From contig HF990416.1 of the NCBI GenBank assembly GCA_000432775.1, forward strand, positions 1 through 34,069: 34,069 bases of DNA, read 5' to 3'. Source of the DNA: Alistipes sp. CAG:831 (GTDB taxonomy: Bacteria; Bacteroidota; Bacteroidia; Bacteroidales; UBA932). Positions 1 to 9,218 of this stretch are shown here, piece by piece (position 1 is the stretch's first letter; the number at the start of each line of letters is the position of its first letter). A program made the position numbers and the translations under genes. A model generated the notes under the pieces. The model saw only the letters and a program-made list of their open reading frames with translations, was not told where the DNA came from and made no database searches.

Positions 1-274
1 TTTCCACACTCCTTCGGAAGGAGTGAAAACTTAGAAATGCACTGCGTTTTACAAGTCACAGAGAATGAGGATGTTGAAAAAGTGCTTGCATTTCTCGGCT
101 TACTGATACGGCGTGTGAATTGCATGTCGTTTTTCAAAGCCCTACTAATCAGCGCATTGCAAAACCAGCTGCATTTTTCACAGTCTCAGAAACGGCCATG
201 AATTGCAGGTCATTTTGCAGACGCCTAACAATCAAGTACTTGCAAACGAGCTTGCATTTCTCGGGCTGACAGGA
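1..274. repeat. Non-coding region with a family A palindrome and a degenerate repeat
   Basis: A palindrome ACTCCTTCGGAAGGAGT lies at 8-24, with the complementary central base. Further along, CTTGCATTTCTCGG occurs at 84-97 and again near 251-264, and GAATTGCAkGTCrTTTT occurs near 117 and 200. No gene is seen, nor a clear terminator for the receptor gene. Confidence 0.65.
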
Positions 275-3046
275 TCAGAAGGAGAAGTAGACGCCTGCGA
301 GGATGTTGAGCGGGCGGATGCGGTATTCGCAGGAGAACTGCTGGAGGGCGTTGAAGATGGAGTAGGCGTAGGTGCGCTGGTTGAGCAGGTTGCGGGCGGT
401 GAGGCTGAGCTCTACGCCGCCCTTGAGACGCCAGGCGATGGAGGCGTCGAGCAGGACAGTGTTCTTGGCCTGGTCCGAAGTGAGCATGGTGTAGTAGTGC
501 TCGGCGGAGAGTTTGAGGTCCAGGTTTTTCAGCGGGGAGAGGTTCAGGGATAGGGTGTGGCTGAAATTGTCCTTGGCTTCGGAGGTGCCGGTGCCGGGCA
601 GGGAGAGGATGTAATGCGAGTAGGCGAGTTCGTAGGAGAGGCTCATCCAACGAGTGAAACGGCCGTTGAAGACCGGACGCAGGGAAATGGTCTGGGACAG
701 GTAGGGGGTGCGGACGCCGTTCTGCAGGATAGAGGTCGTGGAGAAATCCATGTAGGAGAGCGTGACGCCGACCTTGCCGTTGATACCGTAGATGCCGACA
801 TTGCCGCTGATGGAGGCGTACCAGCTCTCGCCCCGGCTGGGAGCGTACTCAGTGCCGGTGACTATGTAGTCGCCGAGGAAGTCCTGGGTGGAAGATGTCT
901 GGTATATGTTCCAGGAGCGGTTGACGGCGCCGTCTATGTAGAACATATTGACGGGGTCCTTGAAGTTGATTCGGCCGGAGACACTGTAGGACTCGTCCTG
1001 GGCGGTATTCATGGAGCCGGAGGTGAGGTAGCGGTAGTTGTGCAGGATATAACCGCTGTAGAAATCATGGATATCCAGGCCGGAGTTGGAGGAGCTGCCG
1101 GAGACGGTCAGACTCAGGCGCGGGCCGGGCATGTACTTGACGGAGCCGGAGGCACGGTAGATGATGTGGTCCGTATCCACTCCCCAATATCTGGCCCAGC
1201 TGACGGGGACGGAAAGACGGAGCTCCCAGCTCTTCGAGTCGTATTCCAGCGAAGGGGTCAGGTAAGGACGGACAAATGCGGCGGTGAGGTCATTCCGGAA
1301 AAGTTCCGGTGTGCTTTCCGTCGGGGACATCCCGGCCTGGTCACCCTCTCCGCTTATCCCCTCCAGGCGGCTGTCGAGCCTGCGGACAGAAGCCTCGAAT
1401 CCACCTCGAAGTCCGATGGTCAGACCGCGGGCCACCCGGAAGTCAGTCGAGATATAGGTGTCCGTATTGAAATCCAGGATTCCCACCCGTTGCCGCTGGA
1501 TGCTGTCCGTCCCGCCGCCGGACGACAATCCCGAACCGTCTGCCTGACTGTCCTCTGCCCTGGACATGCCGGATGCCCCTCCGCTCCCGTCACGGAGCAC
1601 GGTGAGCTGCTGGTCGTACTGCGTGAAGTCGTTATTCGACACGAGGGTAAAGGAACGTCCGCCCTTACGCCGGATATACCGCAGGTCATCGCTGACAGCG
1701 ATATAGGGCAGCCGGGCCTTCTGTGTGTTGGGGAACTCGCCGGTCATGGTCTGCAGGGCGTCCTGGAATTCCCCCTCGGCCCGCAGCACATTGCGGAAAT
1801 AATACTCGTCGCGGTTGGCCTCGGCCTCTATGCGGGCCTGGACGTTGTGCCGTCGGGTCATGGCCTCCTCGCTCTCCTCCACGGTACGCTCACCGTCCTC
1901 GAAATAGTAGGTGGTCTCCGAGAAGTTGGAGGATTCCAGGCGGTCGAACAGATAAGAGGCGGAAGCATTGAGCTTCCAGTCATTGCGGAGCTTCCATGTA
2001 TTGGAGGTATTGGCCAGCGCCGAGGTATTGAACCTCACCCGCTGCGCGTCCAGAGGGGCCTCGCTCGTACTCACCGAGATGAAACCGTCACTGCCCGCAC
2101 TGCCGCTACGGTCGTAAATGCTCAGGCCGCGGAGCTCGCCGGAAAGGTCCGTTCCCGTATTGTTCGTCTTGATATTGTTGACACTGTTCCACTTGCGGCC
2201 CACCCTCATCAGGAATAGATTGCCGTCCCAGAGGGCCTGCGGATCGGAGGTGACGCCGCCCGCGAGACTGGCCGAGCCGACCCATTTGCCCCGGGCATCG
2301 TCCTGCAGCACGAGGTTGATGGCCGGCTTCTGCCCGGATGTGATGCCCTTCAGCGCCCTGACCGGCTGATGTTTCTCGATGATCTCCACTTTCTTCACAT
2401 CCTGGGCCGAAAGGTTCTTGGTCAGCAGGGAATAACGGCCTCCGAGCAGGTCCATGCCCTCCACGTAGAGATTGCCGACGGACTCCCCGTTGTAGTAGAT
2501 GTCCCCGCTCTCGCGCACCTCCACCCCAGGCATCCGTTTGAGCACGTCAGAAATGCTCTTGTCCTGCTGCTCCACAAAGCTCTGCACATTGTACTCGACC
2601 GTATCCCCGAACAGGTTCACCTTCGGGGCCCGCACCACTACCTCCTTGATATTGAGAGCCTGCGGCTGCAGCTCCACCCGGATGTTCCGCCAGTCCGTCA
2701 CCGGTCCTCCGCCATCCGTATCCTCCCTGCCGTCCCCGTCCGGCACCAGCGCAAGCGCGACATTAGCATATCCCAGCATCGACACCCTTATCGAATCCCC
2801 TGCCGATGGCCGGGCCTTCAGACTCAGCTCGAACCGTCCCTGCCCGTCTGTCAGCGCATACTCCGTCCCCTCCTGTCCTGCCGGCACATACAGCACCACC
2901 GCCCCGGACACCGGAATCCCGCTTCCGGCCTCCACCACCACGCCCCGCATCTGAGAGCTCTGCTGCCCGGCAGCACCCGCAGCGCAGACTATGCAGCACA
3001 AAAACGCTGTACAAACCAGTTTATATAACGACTTTTCTATAAACAC
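275..3046 (-). CDS. TonB-dependent-receptor-like outer-membrane beta-barrel protein
   Basis: The product is a 923-residue outer-membrane protein. Residues 1-27 are a signal peptide ending in AAGQ. Residues about 33-115 form a carboxypeptidase-regulatory-like (CarboxypepD_reg) domain. Residues about 130-245 are plug-like (DTVEYNV, KRMPGVEV, YNGESVGNLYVEGMD, VEIIEKHQPVRAL), and the rest alternates as in a beta-barrel and ends in the aromatic GVYFSF expected for barrel assembly. This matches the Bacteroidetes outer-membrane barrel family often encoded beside GLPGLI proteins. The likely role is uptake or sensing of a ligand at the outer membrane; the ligand is unknown. No ATG is available: the start is GTG at 3044-3046, directly preceded by an in-frame TAA, and it leads into a good signal peptide. 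It is the last gene of the export locus but has its own promoter at 3063-3129. Canonical TonB box not seen. Confidence 0.9.
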   Translation of the reverse strand: MFIEKSLYKLVCTAFLCCIVCAAGAAGQQSSQMRGVVVEAGSGIPVSGAVVLYVPAGQEGTEYALTDGQGRFELSLKARPSAGDSIRVSMLGYANVALALVPDGDGREDTDGGGPVTDWRNIRVELQPQALNIKEVVVRAPKVNLFGDTVEYNVQSFVEQQDKSISDVLKRMPGVEVRESGDIYYNGESVGNLYVEGMDLLGGRYSLLTKNLSAQDVKKVEIIEKHQPVRALKGITSGQKPAINLVLQDDARGKWVGSASLAGGVTSDPQALWDGNLFLMRVGRKWNSVNNIKTNNTGTDLSGELRGLSIYDRSGSAGSDGFISVSTSEAPLDAQRVRFNTSALANTSNTWKLRNDWKLNASASYLFDRLESSNFSETTYYFEDGERTVEESEEAMTRRHNVQARIEAEANRDEYYFRNVLRAEGEFQDALQTMTGEFPNTQKARLPYIAVSDDLRYIRRKGGRSFTLVSNNDFTQYDQQLTVLRDGSGGASGMSRAEDSQADGSGLSSGGGTDSIQRQRVGILDFNTDTYISTDFRVARGLTIGLRGGFEASVRRLDSRLEGISGEGDQAGMSPTESTPELFRNDLTAAFVRPYLTPSLEYDSKSWELRLSVPVSWARYWGVDTDHIIYRASGSVKYMPGPRLSLTVSGSSSNSGLDIHDFYSGYILHNYRYLTSGSMNTAQDESYSVSGRINFKDPVNMFYIDGAVNRSWNIYQTSSTQDFLGDYIVTGTEYAPSRGESWYASISGNVGIYGINGKVGVTLSYMDFSTTSILQNGVRTPYLSQTISLRPVFNGRFTRWMSLSYELAYSHYILSLPGTGTSEAKDNFSHTLSLNLSPLKNLDLKLSAEHYYTMLTSDQAKNTVLLDASIAWRLKGGVELSLTARNLLNQRTYAYSIFNALQQFSCEYRIRPLNILAGVYFSF

Positions 3047-3062
3047 TAATTAAAATCACAGG

Positions 3063-3129
3063 CAAACATACGGAAGAAAAAAGCAGGACTGACCAAACTC
3101 CAGGTTAACAATCCTTAACAAAATTTAAC
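3063..3129 (-). promoter_or_regulatory. Receptor-gene promoter with three TTAAC direct repeats
   Basis: On the minus strand the -7 box TATGTTTG (3063-3070) matches TAnnTTTG. No TTTG lies at the usual 19-bp spacing. Upstream, TTAAC occurs at 3105, 3115 and 3125, exactly 10 bp apart, starting 35 bp from the end of the -7 box. The repeats overlap the stop and last codons of the preceding GLPGLI gene. The same geometry occurs at 14201-14267. The layout suits an OmpR-family activator; binding by the neighbouring regulator is inferred. Confidence 0.65.
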
Positions 3130-4013
3130 TTAGAATCCGGAACAGAGTCCTGGAACTCCCTTTCCTGATAATCATAATTCACCTCGCTTCTCATAACCGA
3201 AGGGTCAATCCGCTCTCCCTCGGTATTGACATACTTGACCGGCCCGCTGTAAGTGGACTCCAGGTATGCGGCAGGATCCCGCTCTGCTATCTTCTTGGTC
3301 TTGTAGAACTTCTCCAGAGTGGTTTCCAAATAGTTTTCTTCCGGAACCCCGATCGGCCTCCTCACCTGCCGCAGGCCGATAAGCACATAACGGTATTCAC
3401 AAGGAATGTCATACACCTCCAGAATCAGCCCTGGCAGTCCGCTGAACTTCCACGGCCCGTCAGAGACAGGCAACCCGGGGGCAAACCACGCCTCGTAATC
3501 CCTTCCACGGAAACTGCAGACCGCTTTCCTGACTCTGTAACCGCACACTTCCTTCCATTCGTCCTCTATCCGCCAGTCGAAAACAGGGGAGGGTTCCGCA
3601 ACCATAAAAGGCGTAACGCCTATGTGATCGGTCATGATTGTCCTGCCGGAAGACCTATCCTTGTAAATCATATACACCGCATTGTCCCACGGTTTCCCTA
3701 TTCCTGCCCCACTCAGACTGCTGAATACCTCCAGCAGCGAATCCCTGTAGAACGTGCTGTACTCATAGTACCTGGAAGCCTGTCCGCCTATCTGAAGGAG
3801 CATGGTATCCACGATTATATGAGTGCTGTCCCCCGATACCAGCGAACCGTCAGCTGAGGACATCCTGGAGACCGTATCTTTAAGATAGCGGTAATCATAC
3901 ACGCACTCCAGCCAGGCGGTATCGGAAACAGCCGTCTGCCCGTCCGCCCTGAATGCCACTGAAATCATAATTACCAATAAAAAACATCTGTTACGTCCGT
4001 TCATAGCTGACAT
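3105..4013 (-). CDS. GLPGLI family secreted protein (copy 1)
   Basis: The product is a 302-residue exported protein of the GLPGLI family (TIGR01200, Porph_ging), whose function is unknown. Residues 1-26 are a signal peptide (MSAMNGRNRCFLLVIMISVAFRADGQ). The family-defining motif is present as WKFSGLPGLILEVYD, preceded by the block FRGRDYEAWFAPGLPVSDGPW and followed by CEYRY. An N-terminal block YRYLKDTVSRMS...SGDS is shared with the three other copies in this window. It begins 25 bp after the stop of the HlyD-type gene, so it is probably co-transcribed with the exporter. Its last codons hold the direct repeats proposed to control the downstream receptor gene. An alternative start at the fourth residue (MNGRN) would keep the signal peptide. 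Confidence 0.9.
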   Translation of the reverse strand: MSAMNGRNRCFLLVIMISVAFRADGQTAVSDTAWLECVYDYRYLKDTVSRMSSADGSLVSGDSTHIIVDTMLLQIGGQASRYYEYSTFYRDSLLEVFSSLSGAGIGKPWDNAVYMIYKDRSSGRTIMTDHIGVTPFMVAEPSPVFDWRIEDEWKEVCGYRVRKAVCSFRGRDYEAWFAPGLPVSDGPWKFSGLPGLILEVYDIPCEYRYVLIGLRQVRRPIGVPEENYLETTLEKFYKTKKIAERDPAAYLESTYSGPVKYVNTEGERIDPSVMRSEVNYDYQEREFQDSVPDSKLNFVKDC

Positions 4014-4038
4014 AAATTAAATCCATATTTCAATTCTC

Positions 4039-5361
4039 TCATATCCCGCTGCGAAACAACGCGGCAATAGGATCAAGTAGCCTCATTATGAGCCTCCTTT
4101 CCTTCGTGATTATCTCAGCCGTGCCGTCCATCTTCTGTATCAGCCTCAGTTCCCTGCCGTAGGTCGTCACCATGCCGTCCGGGAAGACTATCTCCGCCGT
4201 GTACTGAGGCTCCGTCTGTGGATCCGCCGCGGCCTCGGGCACGGAGGACAGGTACCCGATCTCGCCCACGAGCAGGCCGTACTCCATGTAGGGGTAGCCG
4301 TTCAGCCGGACATTGACCTTCTGCCCCGTGCTCACCTTGCCGAAGCTGGCCTGCGGCACCTTGACTATGCCCACCGGGCTCCGCTCCACGGAGGGGACGA
4401 CGGTCACGAAGGACTCGCCCGCACCGATGAACTGGCCCGAGTCCCATTTCCTCACGAACGACACCACTCCGTCCATGGGCGAGGCCAGGATGCAGCTCAG
4501 GCTCCAGGCACGTATCCGGGCCTTCAGTCTCTCGCGGCAGCCGTCCAGCTCCCTCTCCATGGACAGCATCTCGTCGTCGCGCTGGATGGACAGCTCCGCC
4601 AGCTGCTGCTCCAGCTGCAGCACCGCCAGTTCCGTGGAGGTCATCTGCGAGCGGAAGGACTCCCGCTCCCGGCGTACCGACAGCAGGTCGCGTGTGGCCT
4701 GCTCGAACTCCACGGAAGGGATAATCTTTTCCACAAACAGCAGCGAGTCCCTGCGGAAGTCCTTCATCTCCAAGGCCAGGTCCTCCTCCATCAGTTCCGC
4801 CTGGACCTGCATCCGGGCATAGTATTCCCTCTGCTTGGCTATCTGCTCCCTCACCAGCTCCATCCTGCGCCCGACGGCGTCCCTTTCCAGATACTCGCGC
4901 AGCTGGCGGCAGGCGGTTGAGAACGCGGACCACTCGCCCTGGATGTCGCCCATGCCCCAGCCGGCGTACACCCATTCCAGCATCACGAGGGAGTCCGGCG
5001 GCATATCGGCGGTCTCACTCAGTAGACGGTCCACGGCCAGCACGTCCTCCCAGCGGGCGCTTGAGCGGATGACCCCGAGGATGTCCCCGGCGCTTACGGA
5101 GTCTCCGCTGGAGACGAATATCCGCTCCAGATTGCCGCCGCCCCCTGCCACCACGTCCACGGGGGAGTTGCCGGTGGTGATGGTGACGGTCGCAGTGACC
5201 CTCTCGGGGTACCTGATGATGCAGCAGCCGATGAATATGAGGGCGAAGACCGCGAATATCACGGTAACACCCCACCTTATGATCCACGACGGGACGCGGC
5301 CCAGTATCTGCTGCGCCTCCTCGCTGTGCTCCGTCGCTGTATGTCTTCTGTTATCAGGCAT
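4039..5361 (-). CDS. HlyD-type membrane-fusion protein of the peptide exporter
   Basis: The product is a 440-residue periplasmic adaptor that should link the inner-membrane ABC exporter to an outer-membrane exit. A single membrane span lies at residues about 27-49 after a short cytoplasmic N-terminus. A biotinyl-lipoyl-like half (VDVVAGGGGNLERIFVSSGDSVSAGDILGVI) follows, then a long Glu/Arg/Gln-rich coiled coil at about 145-290. The second lipoyl half includes SPMDGVVSFVRKWDSGQFIGAGE, and a C-terminal beta region contains NVRLNGYPYMEYGLLVGEI. It starts 7 bp after the exporter gene stops, so the two are almost certainly co-translated. No TolC-like gene accompanies the pair; the outer-membrane partner must be encoded elsewhere or be an unusual protein. 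Confidence 0.92.
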   Translation of the reverse strand: MPDNRRHTATEHSEEAQQILGRVPSWIIRWGVTVIFAVFALIFIGCCIIRYPERVTATVTITTGNSPVDVVAGGGGNLERIFVSSGDSVSAGDILGVIRSSARWEDVLAVDRLLSETADMPPDSLVMLEWVYAGWGMGDIQGEWSAFSTACRQLREYLERDAVGRRMELVREQIAKQREYYARMQVQAELMEEDLALEMKDFRRDSLLFVEKIIPSVEFEQATRDLLSVRRERESFRSQMTSTELAVLQLEQQLAELSIQRDDEMLSMERELDGCRERLKARIRAWSLSCILASPMDGVVSFVRKWDSGQFIGAGESFVTVVPSVERSPVGIVKVPQASFGKVSTGQKVNVRLNGYPYMEYGLLVGEIGYLSSVPEAAADPQTEPQYTAEIVFPDGMVTTYGRELRLIQKMDGTAEIITKERRLIMRLLDPIAALFRSGI

Positions 5362-5368
5362 GGCTCTG

Positions 5369-7588
5369 TCAGTTTCCGAGTTCCAGCTGGTTCCTCACCA
5401 GCCTGTAATAGTATCCTCTCCTTTCCGTCAGCTCCCTGTGGGTGCCCTGCTCCACGACACGGCCCCTGTCCAGCACTATGATGTTGTCGGCGTTCCTCAC
5501 AGTGCTCAGACGGTGGGCCACGATGACTACGGTCCTGCCGCGGAACAGGGTGTCGAGCCTCTCCATGATGACTTTCTCGTTGTTCGCGTCAAGGGAGTTG
5601 GTGGCCTCGTCCAGGAAGAGGTAGCGGGCATTGCGGTATGCGGCACGGGCTATTAGAAGACGCTGCTTCTGTCCGGTGCTGACGCCGTTGCCCTCTGCGC
5701 CTATCTTTGTATTGTACCTTAGGGGCAGGTCGTCTATGAAGTCCCCTATGTTGGCCGTCTCCACGGCCTGACGCACCCGCTCCATGTCAGGGCTCTCGTC
5801 GGACACCCCTATGTTGTCGGCTATGGTGTCGGAGAAGATGAAGCCCTCCTGCATCACGGTGCCGCACTGCTCCCTCCACACCGATGGACTGTAGTCCCCG
5901 ATACGGCGTCCGCCCAGCAGCACCTCCCCCGAAACGGGCTCGTAGAAGCCCAGCATCATCTTCACCATGGTGGTCTTGCCGCTGCCCGAGGCCCCGACGA
6001 TGGCCGTGACCCTGTCATGCGGTATGGTCACGCTTACCCCGTTCAGCACCTTCTCCGAGTGCGGGCCGTTGTACTGGAAATCCACGTTCCTGAACTCGAT
6101 GTCCGCACCGATGGGTATCTCGCGGATATAGTCCCCCTCCGCGTCCTCCTCGTCCCTGCGTTCATGTATCTCGCCCAGGCGCTCCAGCGATATCTTCGCG
6201 TCCTGCGCCTCCTGCACGAAGCCGATGAACTGCGATATGGGGGCGTTGAGCTGGCCGATGATGTACTGCATGGCGGTCATCATACCGAGGGTCATGTCCC
6301 CGTCGATGACCGCCCTGGCCGCGAGGAACGAGATAAGCACGTTCTTGATCTGGTCTATGAAGGTACCGCCCACCTGCTGCGTCTGCCCGAGGGCGAGGCC
6401 CTTCACGCTGACATTGAACAGGCGCGCCTGGATGCGCTCCCACTCCCAGCGCTTCTGCCTCTCGCAGCCGTTGAGCTTTATGTCCTGCATCCCCGCGATG
6501 AGCTGCACGATGCTGCTCTGGTTGGCCGCCGCCTCCTGGAAGCGCATGTAGTCCAGCTTGCGCCTGCGCCTGAGGAAGAGCAGCACCCAGCCGATGTAGA
6601 GGGCGCTGCCGAGGATGAATATGCCGAGGATCCTCAGGTCGTAGCCGCCCATGACCGCGGAGTAGACCACGAACGTCACGGCGGCCATGACGATGCTCAG
6701 CAGAGAGCCCGTCAGGAAGGTCTGGATGCGGCTGTGGTCTCCGATACGCTGCATGATGTCGCCGGTCATCTTCGAGTCGAAGAACGAGATGGGCAGGCGC
6801 ATCAGCTTGGCCAGGAAGTCGGAGATGAGGGAGATGCTCACGCGGGTGGTCATGTGCAGCATCAGCCAGCTGCGGATCAGCTCGTTGGCCGTCTGGCCCA
6901 GGACGAGCACCACCTGCGCGACGAGGAGCACCACGACGAAATGGAGGTCCCCGGTGCCGATGCCGGTGTCGATGACGGACTGGGTCAGGAAAGGCAGGAT
7001 GAGGCTGATGATGCTGCCCGTGAGCATGGCCAGCAGGAGCTGGACGATGAACTGCCTGTAGGGGCGGAGATACTCCAGCATGCCCCGGAATCCCGGCCGC
7101 CTCTCCTCCTCCCCCTTCTCCTCGTAGAACTTCGGGGTCGGCTCCAGCAGCAGGGCGATGCCCAGGCCTTCGGCCGGACTGTCCGCGGTATCTTCTCCAC
7201 GGATTGATATCCATGATTTCAGGAACTGCTCCTGAGTGTAGCGGAGCAGTCCGGAGGCCGGGTCGGAGACGTGTACCCAGGTCCTGCCGCGCCGGCGCTC
7301 TATGCGGTAGACCACGACGAAGTGGTTCTGCCTCCAGTGTACGATGCACGGCAGCACGGCCTCCTCACACAGCTGTCCGAACGTCAGCTTCACGCCCATG
7401 GTGCGGAACCCCACCGCCTCCGCCGCGTCGCTGATGCCCAGCAGCGAGACTCCCTCGCGGGAGATGTGGCATCTCTCCCGCAGGGTCTGCAGGGACCAGC
7501 TGCGCCCGTAGTGCGAGGCGATGATACGCAGGCAGGTCGGGCCGCAGTCCATACTGTCAAGCTGGCGGTAGGTAGGGAACTTCCTCAT
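5369..7588 (-). CDS. Peptidase C39-containing ABC exporter
   Basis: The product (739 residues) is a bacteriocin-type exporter that should cut double-glycine leader peptides and pump the mature peptide across the inner membrane. An N-terminal C39 cysteine peptidase is intact: Gln9, Cys15 (DSMDCGPTCL), His89 (NHFVVVY) and Asp109 (VSDPA). The transmembrane domain spans about 160-440. The ATPase carries Walker A GASGSGKTT, a signature variant VSTGQKQR, Walker B YLFLDEATNSLD and the switch His in VIVAHRLST. The ATG at 7586-7588 is chosen because it lies 11 bp after the upstream stop and gives the usual short lead to the peptidase; a GTG at 7609 would overlap the upstream gene. It is followed by the HlyD-type adaptor. 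No precursor peptide was found in the window, so the substrate is unknown. Confidence 0.94.
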   Translation of the reverse strand: MRKFPTYRQLDSMDCGPTCLRIIASHYGRSWSLQTLRERCHISREGVSLLGISDAAEAVGFRTMGVKLTFGQLCEEAVLPCIVHWRQNHFVVVYRIERRRGRTWVHVSDPASGLLRYTQEQFLKSWISIRGEDTADSPAEGLGIALLLEPTPKFYEEKGEEERRPGFRGMLEYLRPYRQFIVQLLLAMLTGSIISLILPFLTQSVIDTGIGTGDLHFVVVLLVAQVVLVLGQTANELIRSWLMLHMTTRVSISLISDFLAKLMRLPISFFDSKMTGDIMQRIGDHSRIQTFLTGSLLSIVMAAVTFVVYSAVMGGYDLRILGIFILGSALYIGWVLLFLRRRRKLDYMRFQEAAANQSSIVQLIAGMQDIKLNGCERQKRWEWERIQARLFNVSVKGLALGQTQQVGGTFIDQIKNVLISFLAARAVIDGDMTLGMMTAMQYIIGQLNAPISQFIGFVQEAQDAKISLERLGEIHERRDEEDAEGDYIREIPIGADIEFRNVDFQYNGPHSEKVLNGVSVTIPHDRVTAIVGASGSGKTTMVKMMLGFYEPVSGEVLLGGRRIGDYSPSVWREQCGTVMQEGFIFSDTIADNIGVSDESPDMERVRQAVETANIGDFIDDLPLRYNTKIGAEGNGVSTGQKQRLLIARAAYRNARYLFLDEATNSLDANNEKVIMERLDTLFRGRTVVIVAHRLSTVRNADNIIVLDRGRVVEQGTHRELTERRGYYYRLVRNQLELGN

Positions 7589-7599
7589 TGAATCTGAAT

Positions 7600-8361
7600 T
7601 TACAGCCACCCCATAATCCCCTCAACTATCTTGAACGTCACCTCATCGCATTTTTTCCGCACATACTTGTACGACATCAGCTTGTCCACATCCGGGTCCC
7701 ACAATTCACTGTATCCTCCGAATTTATATTCCAGTTTCCCATCCGGTCCCGTCCTGTAATGCTCCTTCCCGTCTATAGGATATATCAGGGCCAGCATCCG
7801 CCCGTTGCCTAAAAGCACATGGTCCACCAGTATGCCTGACCTGGTCCGGGCATCTCTGTCAATAGATCGGCCCTTTATACCTTCGCCGGGCTCACGGGAT
7901 TTCCAGGCCGCGCGCGGACCGTATGCCCAGTACGTTGTATCCCGTCCTACCAAGTCATTAAATGACGGGTCCACATATCCTCTGACCATCATATCTATCT
8001 GCGGGACTATATCGTCCCGCCCGGCACTGTCCTCCACACAGGCAACGACAACCCCCGGTACGGTAAAAAGGATGTAATCCGACTGGGGAGCGTACCTCGA
8101 TGCGTAATATTCAGCACGCCTGTTCCATTTCAGATATTCTCCCTGAGCCTCCCCGGACACACCAGGAACCTGCACCGGATACTCCTCATCCAGCGGAAAC
8201 GTGAACTGCTTGCCCTCTATATCGCAATACACCATCCTGCCGTTACATTCCACCTCCGAACCGGTGTCTGTCATATAACTGACAGGAGAACAAGAAAACA
8301 CGAACATCACCGGCATCAAGGCCGGCAGCATTTTCAACAGATTGATTTTTAACAGTCTCAT
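7600..8361 (-). CDS. Lipoprotein of unknown function, paralogue of 9205-10062
   Basis: The product is a 253-residue predicted lipoprotein with a hydrophobic N-terminus and candidate lipidated Cys24 (MFVFSC). I do not recognise a named family. It shares clear blocks with the lipoprotein at 9205-10062: WNRRAEYYASRYAPQ versus WNRIADYVVRTYAPE, FTVPGVVVACVED versus FTMPGEMVACVVD, and GNGRMLALIYPIDG versus GDGKVLCLIYPFDT. Its ATG overlaps the stop of the upstream GLPGLI gene (ATGA), showing translational coupling, and the exporter gene follows 11 bp after its stop. The pairing with GLPGLI genes suggests it works with them in the envelope; that is inference. Confidence 0.85.
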   Translation of the reverse strand: MRLLKINLLKMLPALMPVMFVFSCSPVSYMTDTGSEVECNGRMVYCDIEGKQFTFPLDEEYPVQVPGVSGEAQGEYLKWNRRAEYYASRYAPQSDYILFTVPGVVVACVEDSAGRDDIVPQIDMMVRGYVDPSFNDLVGRDTTYWAYGPRAAWKSREPGEGIKGRSIDRDARTRSGILVDHVLLGNGRMLALIYPIDGKEHYRTGPDGKLEYKFGGYSELWDPDVDKLMSYKYVRKKCDEVTFKIVEGIMGWL

Positions 8362-9218
8362 TTTATTATCTCTTGAAATTCATACTTCAATGTCTGCTTG
8401 GTTATTGCCGGGTCGATAGGATTGCCTTCCGTATCCTTCCAATAGACAGGACCGCTGAACGTAGCCTCCACGTACAGCGGAGGATTCTCAATAGCCCTTT
8501 TCAATGTCCGGTAGTATGTCTTCAAGTCTGTTTCCATGTAATTCTCATCGGGAATGCCTATCTCACGGACTACATTCCTCAGCCCGATAAGGCTGTAGCG
8601 GTACTCGCACGGGACATCATACACCTCGACTATCAGTCCCGGCAGTCCCGAGAACTTCCAGGGCCCGTCCGACACCGGTATCTCAGGTGCGAACCACGCC
8701 ACATAGTCCCGCCCTCTGAAACTGCACTCCGCCCTGCGGACCCTGTAACCGGCAAATTCCTTCCACTCATCCTTCAGCTCCCACTGGAAATCCGGAGTCT
8801 TTTCAGTAATCATAAAGGCCGAAAAAAGAATATTGTCCGTAGTTATTACCTGACCGTTACGACGGTCCTTGTATATCATGAAAACCGCATCCGAAAAACG
8901 GTCGTTCTTCATCCTCGTTCCGGTCAGCTTCAGAAAAGCCTCCGCCAGAGAGTCCTGCAGGAATGTCTCGTACCCGTAATAGCGGGAAGCACCAGCACCG
9001 ATCTGAAGCAGCATGGTGTCCCTTCTGATATGAAGGGAGTCTCCGGATATCAGCCGCCCGTCCTCCGACATCCGGGAACTGGTATCCTTGAGGTAACAGT
9101 ACTCATACACACATTCTATACTCGCAGTGTCCTTTTGTAAAGCACGGGCATAAAGTCCGGTAGCCAGGAACAACAGGCAAAAAATTATTACTCCACTACG
9201 CATTTTATCTGATTTCAT
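8358..9218 (-). CDS. GLPGLI family secreted protein (copy 2)
   Basis: The product is a 286-residue exported protein with signal peptide MRSGVIIFCLLFLATGLYA and the motif WKFSGLPGLIVEVYD. It carries the shared blocks YCYLKDTSSRMS, SFRGRDYVAWFAPEIPVSDG and CEYRY. It is closest to copy 1 in this window: both have MLLQIG..ASRYY and similar lengths. The start at 9218 overlaps the upstream lipoprotein gene by 14 bp. An alternative ATG at 9203, just after the upstream stop (TAAAATG), also gives a good signal peptide. Its stop overlaps the next start as ATGA. Function unknown. Confidence 0.9.
   Translation of the reverse strand: MKSDKMRSGVIIFCLLFLATGLYARALQKDTASIECVYEYCYLKDTSSRMSEDGRLISGDSLHIRRDTMLLQIGAGASRYYGYETFLQDSLAEAFLKLTGTRMKNDRFSDAVFMIYKDRRNGQVITTDNILFSAFMITEKTPDFQWELKDEWKEFAGYRVRRAECSFRGRDYVAWFAPEIPVSDGPWKFSGLPGLIVEVYDVPCEYRYSLIGLRNVVREIGIPDENYMETDLKTYYRTLKRAIENPPLYVEATFSGPVYWKDTEGNPIDPAITKQTLKYEFQEIIK

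Noticed and set aside
557..2218. 553-codon open frame on the plus strand
   Set aside because: It is antisense to the receptor gene, has no family features, and reflects high GC in third codon positions.
6017..7349. Long open frames of about 395 codons on both strands
   Set aside because: They are out-of-frame or antisense readings of the C39 ABC exporter, with His/Arg/Ala-rich low-complexity translations.
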